Of a stretch of 64,000 bases of DNA, positions 19,133-27,588 are shown one piece after another. Positions within the stretch are counted from its first letter, which is position 1. Each line of letters starts with the position of its first letter. Origin of the DNA: Pedococcus bigeumensis (lineage in GTDB: Bacteria; Actinomycetota; Actinomycetes; Actinomycetales; Dermatophilaceae). The notes under the pieces are model-generated. The model worked only from the letters and a program-made list of their open reading frames with translations, did not search any database and was not told the DNA's origin. The stretch lies in NCBI RefSeq assembly GCF_006438965.1, contig NZ_RCZM01000003.1:124001-188000 (forward strand). The letters run 5' to 3'. A program made the translations under genes and the position numbers.

Positions 19133-19139
19133 GGCGAGC

Positions 19140-21233
19140 TCAGCCTGCGGTCACCTCTCGGGCCAGGGCGGGTGGCATGTAGTCGTAGCGGACGAAGCTG
19201 CGGGTGAACGAGCCGGTGCCGTGGGAGACCGACCTCAGGTCGACCGGATAGCGGGCCAGCTCATGAGCGGGTACCTCGGCGTGGATGACGGTGCGCCCCA
19301 CGAACTCCGACGGCTCGGTGCCGTGGACCTGCCCGCGTCGGCCGCGCAGGTCGGCGAGCACGCCGCCGACCGCCTCGTCGCTGACCTCGATGTGCACCTC
19401 GTCCACGGGTTCGAGCATGGCCACGGTGGAGTCGTTGGCGGCCTCGCGGAGCGCCATCCCGGCAGCCGTCTGGAAGGCCATGTCGGAGGAGTCGACCGAA
19501 TGGGACTTGCCGTCGACCAGGGTGATCCGCACGTCCACGACCGGGTAGCCCGCGAGCACGCCCTTCTCCAGCTGGAGGCGGGCGCCCTTCTCGACCGAGG
19601 GGATGTAGTTGCGAGGCACCGAACCGCCGACCACCTTGTCGACGAACTCGATCCCCGCCCCACGCTCCAACGGCTCGATCTCGAGGTGGCACACGGCGTA
19701 CTGCCCGTGCCCGCCGGACTGCTTGACCAGCCGGCCCTGGACCTTGGTGGGACGCACGAACGTCTCGCGCAGGGACGTCCGCACCGGTTCCACCTCGACC
19801 GGCACGTGGTAGCGCGCCGCCAGCATCGCGATGAGCTGGTCGACGTGGGCCGGTCCCATCGCCCAGAGCACCAGCTGGTGCGTCTCGGCGTTGTGCTCGA
19901 GCCGCATGGTCACGTCCTCGGCCACGAGCCGCTGCAAGGCCGTCGCCAGCTTGTCCTCGTCGCCCTTGGATCTCGCGTGGATGGCCACCGGCAGCAGCGG
20001 GTTGGGCAGCACCCACGGCTCGACGAGGGCGGCCTTCTCCTTGCGGGACAACGTGTCCGACGTCTCCGCGCCGGCGAGCTTGGACACCACGACGATGTTG
20101 CCAGCGATCCCTGCGCCGATCGGTCGGGTCTCGTCGCCCACCGGCGCGGCCAGCGGACCGACGCGTTCGTCGTCGGAGTCGTGGTCGGCGTGCTCGTCCA
20201 CGAGGTGGGTGGCGAAGTGCTGCAGGTGCCCCGAGATGTGCACCGGGTCGTCGGGATGCAGCGTCCCGGAGAAGACCCGGACCAGCGACTGACGGCCCAC
20301 GAACGGGTCGGTCGTCGTCCGCACCACCTCGGCCACCAGCGGGCCATTCGGGTCACAGGTGACGGTGCCGAAATCACCACCCGCCGACGTGTAGACGGTT
20401 GGCACTGCCGCGCCGACCGGCGAGGGAAATCCCTTCTCGCACAGCTCGATCAGCGCCTCGATCCCCGCTCCGGTGGGCGCATGAGTCGGCAGGATCGGGA
20501 AGAACCGGGCCGTGGCGATGGCCAGTCGCAAGTCACCAGAGATCACCTCCGTGTCGATCTCCTCACCCCCCAGATAGCGCTCGAGGAGCCCTTCGTCCTC
20601 GGACTCCTCGATCACGGACTCGATCAGCTCGCCCCGCTGGGCGTCGATCAGCTCTGCCTCGTCGACGCTCGGCTCCCGGTCGGCCTCACCGCCACCCGGC
20701 TGCTGCTCGGTCACGGTGCGGCGCAACAGGTTGAGCAGCCCGGTCACCGTGCCGTCGACCATCAGCGGCAGCGCCAGTGGCTCGGCGTCGCCGAACGCCC
20801 GCTGGCAGGCATCCACGGTCGCCTCGAAGTCCGCCCGCGCCTGCTCGAGCCGCGTGATGACGACCGCCCGCGGCATACCGAGCACGTCGCACTCTCGCCA
20901 CAGCAGGCGGGTGGCTTCGTCGACGCCGTCCGCCGCGGACACGACGAACACGGCCGCGTCGGCGGCACGCAGCCCCGCGCGCACCTCTCCCATGAAGTCC
21001 GGGTGGCCGGGGGTGTCGAGCAGGTTGACGGTCACCTCGCCGGTCGGGACCGATGCTGCGGCGAGCGACAACGTCGCCGACGAGTCCCCCTCACGAGCGC
21101 GGCGGCCCGGGATCCGAGCCGCCACAAACTGGTCGAACAGAGCCGTCTTGCCGGCCCCGCTCGACCCCACCAGGACCACGTTGCGGATCTGCTCGGGAGT
21201 GCTTGGACCCGCGGCGTCGCTGACACGGTTCAT
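19140..21233 (-). CDS. Elongation factor G-like GTPase (EF-G2 type)
   Basis: The 697-residue protein from ATG 21233 has the EF-G layout: G-domain, domain II, then III-V ending in YDYMPPALAREVTAG. The P-loop is GSSGAGKT and G3 is DTPGHPDF. The G4 site, normally Asn/Thr-Lys-x-Asp, reads Thr-Arg-Leu-Glu (ITRLEQARADF), so guanine specificity may be weak. An acidic insert lies in the G-domain (EESEDEGLLER). It is distinct from the housekeeping EF-G, which is usually next to tuf and rps genes. The family's role is not established; some members act as ribosome-associated or resistance-like factors. It converges with the glycosylase gene. Confidence 0.88.
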   Translation of the reverse strand: MNRVSDAAGPSTPEQIRNVVLVGSSGAGKTALFDQFVAARIPGRRAREGDSSATLSLAAASVPTGEVTVNLLDTPGHPDFMGEVRAGLRAADAAVFVVSAADGVDEATRLLWRECDVLGMPRAVVITRLEQARADFEATVDACQRAFGDAEPLALPLMVDGTVTGLLNLLRRTVTEQQPGGGEADREPSVDEAELIDAQRGELIESVIEESEDEGLLERYLGGEEIDTEVISGDLRLAIATARFFPILPTHAPTGAGIEALIELCEKGFPSPVGAAVPTVYTSAGGDFGTVTCDPNGPLVAEVVRTTTDPFVGRQSLVRVFSGTLHPDDPVHISGHLQHFATHLVDEHADHDSDDERVGPLAAPVGDETRPIGAGIAGNIVVVSKLAGAETSDTLSRKEKAALVEPWVLPNPLLPVAIHARSKGDEDKLATALQRLVAEDVTMRLEHNAETHQLVLWAMGPAHVDQLIAMLAARYHVPVEVEPVRTSLRETFVRPTKVQGRLVKQSGGHGQYAVCHLEIEPLERGAGIEFVDKVVGGSVPRNYIPSVEKGARLQLEKGVLAGYPVVDVRITLVDGKSHSVDSSDMAFQTAAGMALREAANDSTVAMLEPVDEVHIEVSDEAVGGVLADLRGRRGQVHGTEPSEFVGRTVIHAEVPAHELARYPVDLRSVSHGTGSFTRSFVRYDYMPPALAREVTAG

Positions 21234-21287
21234 GGGGTTCACCTTGCTCCGGTCACCCACGCCGCACAAGACCCGGACCGCAGCGGG

Positions 21288-23711
21288 TCAGCGTCCGGCG
21301 GCCGCCACGAGCACCGGCAGCACGCTGGCCACGACGACCAGCCAGTCCGCCCCGCGCCACGGTGCCGGCGCCGCCCAGGTGCGCCGGTATGCCGTGGCGA
21401 ACCCTCGCGCGTCCATCGCGACGGCCAGCGTGGCTGCGGCCTGGAGCGAACGCACGAGGATCCCGATCGTGAGCGCCCACAGCTCGGCCAGCACGGAGCG
21501 CGGCGACCGGGCCGTGGCACCGATCCCGCGCACGCGACGGGCGCGGGCGATCTCGGTCCAGAGGTCGCCGAACGTGTGCACCCGCTGCAGCGCCGCCGCC
21601 AGGGCCACCACCGGACGGGCCGGCAGGTGCAGCTGCTGGGCCAGGTGGTCGCCCAACGCATCGGCATCGACGTAGCGGACCAGCACGGCCGAGGGGAGCA
21701 CGATGATGAGGACCCGCAGTCCCGCCGTGAATCCTGTGGAAAGGTCATGGCCTCCGAGCAGCCACGTCGACCACGCGACGGACAGGCCTCCCACCAGCCC
21801 GGGCAGCATCCGCAGGAACACCGCCTTGGCGCGGCTCCTTGGGGCCGGGGCGCCGGTGTCGGCATCGCGGGACGGGGCCCACAGGGCCACCACTGCCAGC
21901 AGCACCTGGATCCCGAGGACGACCAGACTGGTGGTCCAGTGCGGCGAGAGCACGCCGGCCGGTATCGCGAGGACGGCGGCCGCGAGCAGGGAGAGCGGAC
22001 CGCACCGCGCGACCAGGGGTCGTCTCGGTGCTGGCGCGGGTGGCGACTGCTCGGGGCGCGTCATGGCCGTCGTGCGGTCGGCGAGCTCGACGACGTCGTC
22101 GTCATGGGTGGTGAGGATGACGGCTGACCCCGCGTCGCGGAGGGCTGTGACCACCCCGGTGACGGCGGCCCAGGTGAGTCGGTCCTGCCCGACCGTGGGC
22201 TCGTCGGCGAGCAGCACCGCGGGGTGGTGCACCACCGCGGAGACCACGGCCAGCCGGCGCTGTTCGCCACCGGACAGGTGACGCGGATCGACCTGCTCCA
22301 GGTGCGCCAGGCCCACGACGTCGAGCAGGGTGCGGGCCCGGGTGAGCGCCTCGGTCTCCACCAGTGCGAGCGCGCGCGAGGTCGTCATCACCTCGTCGAG
22401 CACGGTGTGCGCGACCAGGGTCGAGCTGGCCCACTGCGGGACCCAGGCGAGAACCCGAGCGAGGTCGGTGGTGCTCCAGCCTGCGGGGTCTGCGCCAGCC
22501 GCGCGGCCCGAGCCTCCAGGGCCGCCAGGGCCACCAGGGCCACCAGGGCCACCAGGGCCACCAGGGCCACCAGGGCCACCAGGGCCACCAGCGCCGCCCG
22601 AGCCACCGGCCCGGCCCGAGCCGTGTGGGACCAGGTCGGGATGGACGGCTACCGACCCTGCGTGCTCGAGCAGGCCGGCCATCGCGAGCACCATCGACGA
22701 CTTGCCGGACCCGCTCGGGCCGACCAGGGCCTGGACCTGTCCGGCGCGGGCGGCCAACGCCTGGCCCCGGACGGCCGTTGTCGTACGGGTCGACCCGTCG
22801 AGACGCCGGACGCTGCGACGCACCGTGACGTCCTCGGCCGAGAGCGCGACGACGTTCGCCCCTATCGGGCTCGTGTCAAAGGTGCCTGCGGGCAGCTCGA
22901 GGGGTGCGGGTCCAGCGACGCCCGGGACCCAGATCCCCTCGGCGGCCAGGCTCGCACCGTGGCGGGCGAGGACCTCGTGCGGGTCACCATCGGCAGCGAC
23001 GGCACCGCTGTGGTCGAGCACGACGAGCCGGTCCGCGAAGTCGAGCCACGGACCGAGCTTGTGCTCGACCACCACCGTGGTCAGGCGCTGGGCGTCGGCG
23101 ACCTCGGCGACGCTGGCTCGGACCGATGCGGCACTGTCGGGGTCGAGCATCGCCGTCGGCTCGTCGAGCAGCAGGAGCGAGGGCCCCAGCGCCAGCGCAC
23201 CGGCCAGCGCCAGGCGCTGCTGCTCTCCCCCCGACAGGGCGTGGGTCGGGGTGTCCTGGGGCATGTCCAGACGGACCGCGGCCAGCGCAGCAGCGACCCG
23301 GGCAGGCATGTCGGGCCTGGCCACACCGATGTTCTCGAGGCCGAACGCGACGTCCCGGCCCACCGTGGCCGACACGATGCCGGCGCCCGGTTCCTGCAGG
23401 ACGAGGCCGACGGCACCGGCCCGCGACCCGGGCTCGGCGCCGTCCAGCCGGACCGTCCCGGACCGCTCTCCCGAGTCGGCCACCTCCAGCACCCCTGCCA
23501 GCGCCCGGAGCAGCGTCGACTTCCCGGAGCCGCTCGGACCGACGAGGAGCACCCGCTGACCGGCCGGGATGTCGAGGTCGAGACCCGGGATCACCGCTGT
23601 TCGTCGACCGAACGGACGCCACCTCAGCTGACTGACCTCGACCCGCCCCCGGGGCGCAGCGACCTCGACGGGGTCGGTCGCGGCATGCGACCGACCCCGC
23701 CCGGCGGTCAC
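21288..23711 (-). CDS. ECF transporter fusion: two ATPases plus EcfT (YkoD-YkoC type)
   Basis: An 807-residue fusion. ATPase 1 (about 20-240) has Walker A GPSGSGKST, signature LSGGEQQRLALAGAL and LLLLDEPTAMLDPDS. ATPase 2 (about 285-550) has GPSGSGKSS, LSGGEQRRLAVVSAV and VLLADEPTVGQDR. The last 230 residues are a membrane EcfT domain with the Ala-Arg-Ala-coupling helix TEIARARRVRG. A run of eight Gly-Gly-Pro triplets interrupts ATPase 2 between Walker A and the Q-loop. It powers uptake of the vitamin precursor bound by the YkoE-like protein encoded 10 bases upstream, both below a TPP riboswitch. The start is GTG 23711. Confidence 0.9.
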   Translation of the reverse strand: MTAGRGRSHAATDPVEVAAPRGRVEVSQLRWRPFGRRTAVIPGLDLDIPAGQRVLLVGPSGSGKSTLLRALAGVLEVADSGERSGTVRLDGAEPGSRAGAVGLVLQEPGAGIVSATVGRDVAFGLENIGVARPDMPARVAAALAAVRLDMPQDTPTHALSGGEQQRLALAGALALGPSLLLLDEPTAMLDPDSAASVRASVAEVADAQRLTTVVVEHKLGPWLDFADRLVVLDHSGAVAADGDPHEVLARHGASLAAEGIWVPGVAGPAPLELPAGTFDTSPIGANVVALSAEDVTVRRSVRRLDGSTRTTTAVRGQALAARAGQVQALVGPSGSGKSSMVLAMAGLLEHAGSVAVHPDLVPHGSGRAGGSGGAGGPGGPGGPGGPGGPGGPGGPGGPGGSGRAAGADPAGWSTTDLARVLAWVPQWASSTLVAHTVLDEVMTTSRALALVETEALTRARTLLDVVGLAHLEQVDPRHLSGGEQRRLAVVSAVVHHPAVLLADEPTVGQDRLTWAAVTGVVTALRDAGSAVILTTHDDDVVELADRTTAMTRPEQSPPAPAPRRPLVARCGPLSLLAAAVLAIPAGVLSPHWTTSLVVLGIQVLLAVVALWAPSRDADTGAPAPRSRAKAVFLRMLPGLVGGLSVAWSTWLLGGHDLSTGFTAGLRVLIIVLPSAVLVRYVDADALGDHLAQQLHLPARPVVALAAALQRVHTFGDLWTEIARARRVRGIGATARSPRSVLAELWALTIGILVRSLQAAATLAVAMDARGFATAYRRTWAAPAPWRGADWLVVVASVLPVLVAAAGR
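22521..22592. repeat. Tandem 9-base repeat encoding (Gly-Gly-Pro)8
   Basis: Eight copies of the unit CCAGGGCCA (plus-strand view) lie within the second ATPase domain of the ECF fusion gene, flanked by degenerate Gly-rich codons. Unit length keeps the frame, so copy-number change would alter linker length without breaking the protein. Confidence 0.85.
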
Positions 23712-23721
23712 GTCGAGGTGC

Positions 23722-24495
23722 TCAGACAGCGCGCGACTCCCGTTCCTCCTGGCCGGCGGGAAAGGCTCCCAGCGCCCCGGCCCTGGCGAGGGCCTTGGTC
23801 AACAGCCAGCCACCCGCGCCGGCGACGACGGCGCCGCTGACGGTGAGGATCCCGGCATACGCGAACTTCCAGCCGAGCGCCCAGTCCTTGATCCAGTTGG
23901 TCGCCTCGTACCCTGCCTCGAGCGGCCCCGCGAGCGCGCCGGCGGCGATGGCGGCGACGAGCCCGAAGGCGGTGTAGCCGAGGAGTGCGAAGGCGAGCTC
24001 GGTGCCCACGCCCTGGACGATGCCGGAGACCAGCGTCGTGGCTCCCCACTGGGTGCCGGGGAGCATGGAGACCAGCGCGGCGATGACCTCGCAGGCCAGC
24101 GCCGCACCGGGCCTCCGGATGACCAGGCCGCCGACGACGCCGGCGATGAACCAGGGACCGGCGAACAGGCCGGACAGCGGCGGGAACCCGGCGCTGATGG
24201 CGTTGGCCGGGGCTTCGTAGGCCAGGCCCCAGCCCCAGTAGGCGATGCCGAACGCTGCTCCGAGGAACGCGACGGTGAGCAGGTCGACGGTGCGCCACCC
24301 GGCGAGGGGCGCCGACGCGCGGATGCTGCCGCGACGTGCGATGGTGGGCGTGGGGTCGACCGAGGCGGACGAGGTGTCGGCCGAGGCGGACGAGGTGTCG
24401 GCCGAGGCGGACGAGGTGTCGGCCGAGGCGGACGTGGTGTCGGCCGAGGCGGACGTGGTGTCGGCCGAGGTGGCCGGGGTGTTGATGCTGCTCAT
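23722..24495 (-). CDS. ECF substrate-binding component, YkoE-like (thiamine/HMP)
   Basis: A 257-residue membrane protein starting at ATG 24495, with GGGAGAAG 6 bases upstream. An unusual N-terminal extension of about 60 residues consists of heptapeptide repeats (Ser-Ala-Asp-Thr-Ser-Ser-Ala). About six hydrophobic segments follow, beginning WRTVDLLTVAFLGAAFGIAY, the YkoE pattern, with GTQWGATTLVSGIVQGVGTE. In Bacillus, YkoEDC imports hydroxymethylpyrimidine or thiamine. A TPP riboswitch directly upstream supports that substrate. The ATPase/EcfT fusion follows after 10 bases. Confidence 0.88.
   Translation of the reverse strand: MSSINTPATSADTTSASADTTSASADTSSASADTSSASADTSSASVDPTPTIARRGSIRASAPLAGWRTVDLLTVAFLGAAFGIAYWGWGLAYEAPANAISAGFPPLSGLFAGPWFIAGVVGGLVIRRPGAALACEVIAALVSMLPGTQWGATTLVSGIVQGVGTELAFALLGYTAFGLVAAIAAGALAGPLEAGYEATNWIKDWALGWKFAYAGILTVSGAVVAGAGGWLLTKALARAGALGAFPAGQEERESRAV
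24358..24477. repeat. 21-base tandem repeat in the YkoE-like gene
   Basis: About six copies of a unit of the form GTCGGCCGAGGCGGACGAG(GT) encode the heptad Ser-Ala-Asp-Thr-(Thr/Ser)-Ser-Ala at the protein N-terminus. Copies differ at one or two bases. Loss or gain of a unit would preserve frame. Confidence 0.85.
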
Positions 24496-24554
24496 GTGTT
24501 CTTCTCCCGTGGAATCCGGTGGATGCCTCGGGGAGACCCCTTGCCGAGAGAAGG

Positions 24555-24588
24555 ACACCTGTGGTGGCGCACTTCGCCCGACAGGTGT
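24555..24588 (-). promoter_or_regulatory. Expression-platform hairpin below the TPP aptamer
   Basis: On the minus strand ACACCTGT (24588-24581) pairs with ACAGGTGT (24562-24555) around an 18-base loop. It lies between the aptamer and the YkoE-like start codon. It may act as the terminator or as a partner of the aptamer, whose own ACACCTGAT segment has similar sequence. The similarity between this hairpin arm and the aptamer suggests alternative pairing; this is inference. Confidence 0.55.
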
Positions 24589-24601
24589 CTGAGATTCTCG
24601 A

Positions 24602-24680
24602 CTCCCTACGCCGGTGCGAACCGGATCAGGTGTGAGGGTCTGCGGTCTCCCGCACTCTCAGCGCTCACGCGCTCCCCTGT
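24602..24680 (-). promoter_or_regulatory. TPP (THI-box) riboswitch
   Basis: Read on the minus strand, the conserved aptamer elements occur in order: GGGGAGC, CTGAGA (in GCGCTGAGAG), GACCCTC, ACCTGATCCGG, and CCGGCGTAGGGA. These are the signature strings of the thiamine pyrophosphate riboswitch. It precedes the YkoE-like gene by about 107 bases, so thiamine pyrophosphate should turn the transporter operon down. A TATGGT box about 17 bases upstream of the aptamer is a possible -10 element. Confidence 0.95.
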
Positions 24681-24774
24681 CGTTACGTGTCGAACCATAC
24701 TCCTGCGTGTGGCAGGGTGGAGCCGCAGGTCAGTGGCACTTTTGCGGCGACCGGAACTCGGAGAGGTGTGCGAC

Positions 24775-25053
24775 ATGGGACCACTGGTGTGGCGAGTGCT
24801 GGGGACCGGATCGGCGGTGCTCGCAGGTGTCGTCGCCAACAAGCTGGTCACCACCGTGTGGAAGAAGGCCGGCCGCGACGCCGTGGTCGACCCCCGCGAC
24901 CCTCGGACCCCGTGGCGGGACGCCATCGCCTTCGCGGCCCTGACCGGTCTCGCCGCCGGTGCGGCCAAGGTCATCGCGACCCGGAAGGCCGCCGAGTACT
25001 ACGAGAAGTCGGCCGGCCACCTGCCCAAGGCGATGCAGGAGGGCGACGCCTGA
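24775..25053 (+). CDS. DUF4235 small membrane protein
   Basis: A 92-residue protein from ATG 24775, with GGAGAGG 8 bases upstream. A hydrophobic segment (VWRVLGTGSAVLAGVVANKL) is followed by WKKAGRDAVVDPRDPRTPWRDAI and a second helix (FAALTGLAAGAAKVIATRKAA). This two-helix layout and the central Pro-Arg motif match the DUF4235 family of actinomycetes, of unknown function. The gene diverges from the riboswitch operon and converges with hutI at a distance of 4 bases. Confidence 0.8.
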   Translation: MGPLVWRVLGTGSAVLAGVVANKLVTTVWKKAGRDAVVDPRDPRTPWRDAIAFAALTGLAAGAAKVIATRKAAEYYEKSAGHLPKAMQEGDA

Positions 25054-25057
25054 CCGC

Positions 25058-26236
25058 TCACACCTCGTCGACCGGCAGGTCGAGGGCGCGCGCGATGGGC
25101 ACCCCGGCGCGGTAGGACAGGTGGACGTGTGAGGGTGCGTCCAGGACCGTGAGATCGGCTCGCGCCCCCAGGACGAGGCGACCGATATCGCTGCGCCGCA
25201 ACGATTTCGCCGACCCCACCGTCGCCGCGAGCACCGCCTCAGCCGGCGTCAGACCCATCTCGCGCACCGCCAGCGCGATGACGAAGGGCATCGACGACGA
25301 GTAGCAGGTGCCGGGGTTGCAGTCGGTCGCCAGCGCGATCGAGACGCCCGCGCGCAGCAAGGCCGCGGCGTCCGGGTAGGGAGAGCGGGTCGAGAACTCC
25401 ACCCCCGGGAGGAGGGTCGCCACCGTGGTGTCCGCCGCACCGGCAAGGGCGTCGACGTCGGCGTCCGAGAGGTAGGTGCAGTGGTCCACGCTCGCGGCCT
25501 CGAGCTCGACGGCCAGCTGGACTCCGGGACCGTGGCCGAGCTGGTTGCCGTGCACCCGCAGCTCGAGTCCCGCCTCGCGACCGGCGAGCAGCACGGTCCG
25601 TGCCTCGTGCTCGGTGAAGGCGTGCGTCGAGTACGGCTCGCAGAACACGTCGATCCACCTCGAGTGCGGAGCCGCCGCGGCCAGCATCGGCCCGGTCACC
25701 AGCTCGAGGTATGCCGCGCGGTCGCCGGCATACTCGCGTGGCACCACGTGGGCGCCGAGGAAGGTGGTCTCCGAGGTGAACTCCCCAGCGATCACCAGGG
25801 CCCGCGCCTCGTCCTCGACCGTCAGGCCGTAGCCGCTCTTGATCTCGACGGTGGTGGTGCCCTGCGCGCGCATCTCGGCCACCCGGGCGGCGACGAGCGA
25901 ACGCAGCTCGTCGTCGGTGGCGGTGCGGGTGGCATCCACCGAGACGCCGATCCCACCGCCGTCATAGGGGGTGCCGGCCATTCGCGCAGCGAACTCGTCG
26001 CCGCGGTCCCCCGCGAACACGAGGTGCGAGTGGGAGTCGACGAAGCCCGGCAGCACCGCCCGGCCACCCACGTCGACCTGGTGGTCAGCCATCGGAGCGT
26101 CCGATGCTGGGCCGAGCCAGGCGACATGGCCGTCCTCGATGACCACCGCCGCATCCGCGACGATGCCGAGCCCGTCAGGGGTGGACCCGTCACACGTGAT
26201 GAGCTCGGCGATACCGGTGACGACGGTGCTGCTCAC
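25058..26236 (-). CDS. hutI: Imidazolonepropionase
   Basis: HutI (392 residues) hydrolyses 4-imidazolone-5-propionate to N-formimidoyl-L-glutamate, the third step of histidine breakdown. Metal ligands are in [13 protein letters not shown] and later His and Asp residues ([20 protein letters not shown]-like region [11 protein letters not shown], and [17 protein letters not shown]). GTG 26236 overlaps the hutF stop as GTGA. The order M20 amidohydrolase-hutF-hutI forms one overlapping operon. A GTCTC-N6-GAGAC palindrome upstream of the operon (28906) marks the likely regulator site. Confidence 0.95.
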   Translation of the reverse strand: MSSTVVTGIAELITCDGSTPDGLGIVADAAVVIEDGHVAWLGPASDAPMADHQVDVGGRAVLPGFVDSHSHLVFAGDRGDEFAARMAGTPYDGGGIGVSVDATRTATDDELRSLVAARVAEMRAQGTTTVEIKSGYGLTVEDEARALVIAGEFTSETTFLGAHVVPREYAGDRAAYLELVTGPMLAAAAPHSRWIDVFCEPYSTHAFTEHEARTVLLAGREAGLELRVHGNQLGHGPGVQLAVELEAASVDHCTYLSDADVDALAGAADTTVATLLPGVEFSTRSPYPDAAALLRAGVSIALATDCNPGTCYSSSMPFVIALAVREMGLTPAEAVLAATVGSAKSLRRSDIGRLVLGARADLTVLDAPSHVHLSYRAGVPIARALDLPVDEV

Positions 26237-27588
26237 TGGTGCTCCCTCACGTCGGACAGTGCCTTGCCGAGCATCGAGGCGACGTCACCGAGCAGGTGAC
26301 GCCCCGATTCCACGACGGTACGGCCGCCGACGACCACCCGGTCGACGTCGGATCGTGTTGCGCAGTAGAGGATCTGGCCCGCCTTGGCGCCGACCGTGTT
26401 GACCGTGTCGGTGCGGACGACGATGAAGTCCGCTGCGGCCCCCTCGGCGATGAGACCAGCGTCCTGCCAGCCGAGACTGCGGTAGCCGTCCACGGTCGCT
26501 GCCGTCAGGAGCTCGTCCGCGGTGAACCGGCCGCGTTCGTTGCTGGCGAGCCGCTCGTGCATCTCGAGCCCGCGCACCTCCTCGAACGGGTCGATGACGG
26601 CATGCTGGTCGGAGCCGAGCGACAACCGGGCGCCCGCATCGGCCAGGGCCCTGGCCGGACCGATGCCGTCGGCGAGGTCGCGCTCCGTCGTCGGGCAGAA
26701 GCAGGCCGTCGAGTCCGACTGGCCGAGCAGGCTGATGTCCCGGTCGGACAGGTGGGTCGCGTGCACCGCACTGAACCGCTCGCCCAGCAGCCCAGCGTCG
26801 TGGAGGAGCTCGGTGGGCGTCGCCCCGTAGAACATCTGGGTGGCGAGGTTCTCGGCCGGCTGCTCGCTGACGTGGGCGTGCACGGTGCGGCCGCGAGTCA
26901 CCTCGGCCATCGCCCGGAGGTCGTCGCGGGGCACGGCCCGCACCGAGTGCACGGCGGCGCCGATCCGGGTGGTCGGGTCAGGGGTCAGGGCGGCAACGCG
27001 GGTAGCCCACGCGTCGACGTTGCCGTCGGTGAACCGTCGCTGCACGTCGTCGAGCGGCACGTGCCCGTCGCCCGCCAGACCACCGGCGAGGTAGCAGGTG
27101 TCGAGCAGGGTGAGCCGCAGACCCGCGTCCCGCGCGGCCTCGATGAGCGCCTCCCCCATGGCGTTCGGGTCGGCATACGGCCGCCCGCCCACGTCGTGGT
27201 GGAGGTAGTGGAACTCGCCGACGACGGTGATCCCGGACAGCACCATCTCGGCGAAGACCGCCCGCGCCAGGGCGAGGTAGGTGTCGGGCGTGAGGTGCCG
27301 CGTGACGGCATACATCTGCTGGCGCCACGTCCAGAAGTTGCCACCGTCCCCGTGCGTCCGCCCGCGCAGGGCGCGGTGGAAGGCGTGGCTGTGCGAGTTG
27401 GCGAAGCCCGGCAGAACGACCCCGTGCAGCCGTTCGTCGCCGGCCTCGGCCCGGCCCCGGCGGTGCACGCCGGCGAAGACGCCGTCGACGACCTCGAACC
27501 GGACACCCGTCGCCAGCCCAGAGGGGAGCCAGGCGTGCTCGGCCCAATAGCTGGTCGATCCAGGGTTGATCGATCCCGCGGTGGTCAC
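26233..27588 (-). CDS. hutF: Formimidoylglutamate deiminase
   Basis: HutF (451 residues) converts N-formimidoyl-L-glutamate to N-formyl-L-glutamate and ammonia. It is an amidohydrolase with metal-binding [19 protein letters not shown], then [31 protein letters not shown] and [12 protein letters not shown]. The start is GTG 27588, overlapping the stop of the M20 gene as GTGA; the longer frame upstream runs inside that gene and is not used. The stop overlaps hutI in the same way, so the three genes are tightly coupled. Presence of HutF means the five-step route by way of formylglutamate. Confidence 0.94.
   Translation of the reverse strand: MTTAGSINPGSTSYWAEHAWLPSGLATGVRFEVVDGVFAGVHRRGRAEAGDERLHGVVLPGFANSHSHAFHRALRGRTHGDGGNFWTWRQQMYAVTRHLTPDTYLALARAVFAEMVLSGITVVGEFHYLHHDVGGRPYADPNAMGEALIEAARDAGLRLTLLDTCYLAGGLAGDGHVPLDDVQRRFTDGNVDAWATRVAALTPDPTTRIGAAVHSVRAVPRDDLRAMAEVTRGRTVHAHVSEQPAENLATQMFYGATPTELLHDAGLLGERFSAVHATHLSDRDISLLGQSDSTACFCPTTERDLADGIGPARALADAGARLSLGSDQHAVIDPFEEVRGLEMHERLASNERGRFTADELLTAATVDGYRSLGWQDAGLIAEGAAADFIVVRTDTVNTVGAKAGQILYCATRSDVDRVVVGGRTVVESGRHLLGDVASMLGKALSDVREHQ

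Noticed and set aside
22521-22592. Tandem repeats here, at 24358-24477 and at 63491-63694 as CRISPR arrays.
   Set aside because: Units are contiguous without unique spacers and keep a protein reading frame.
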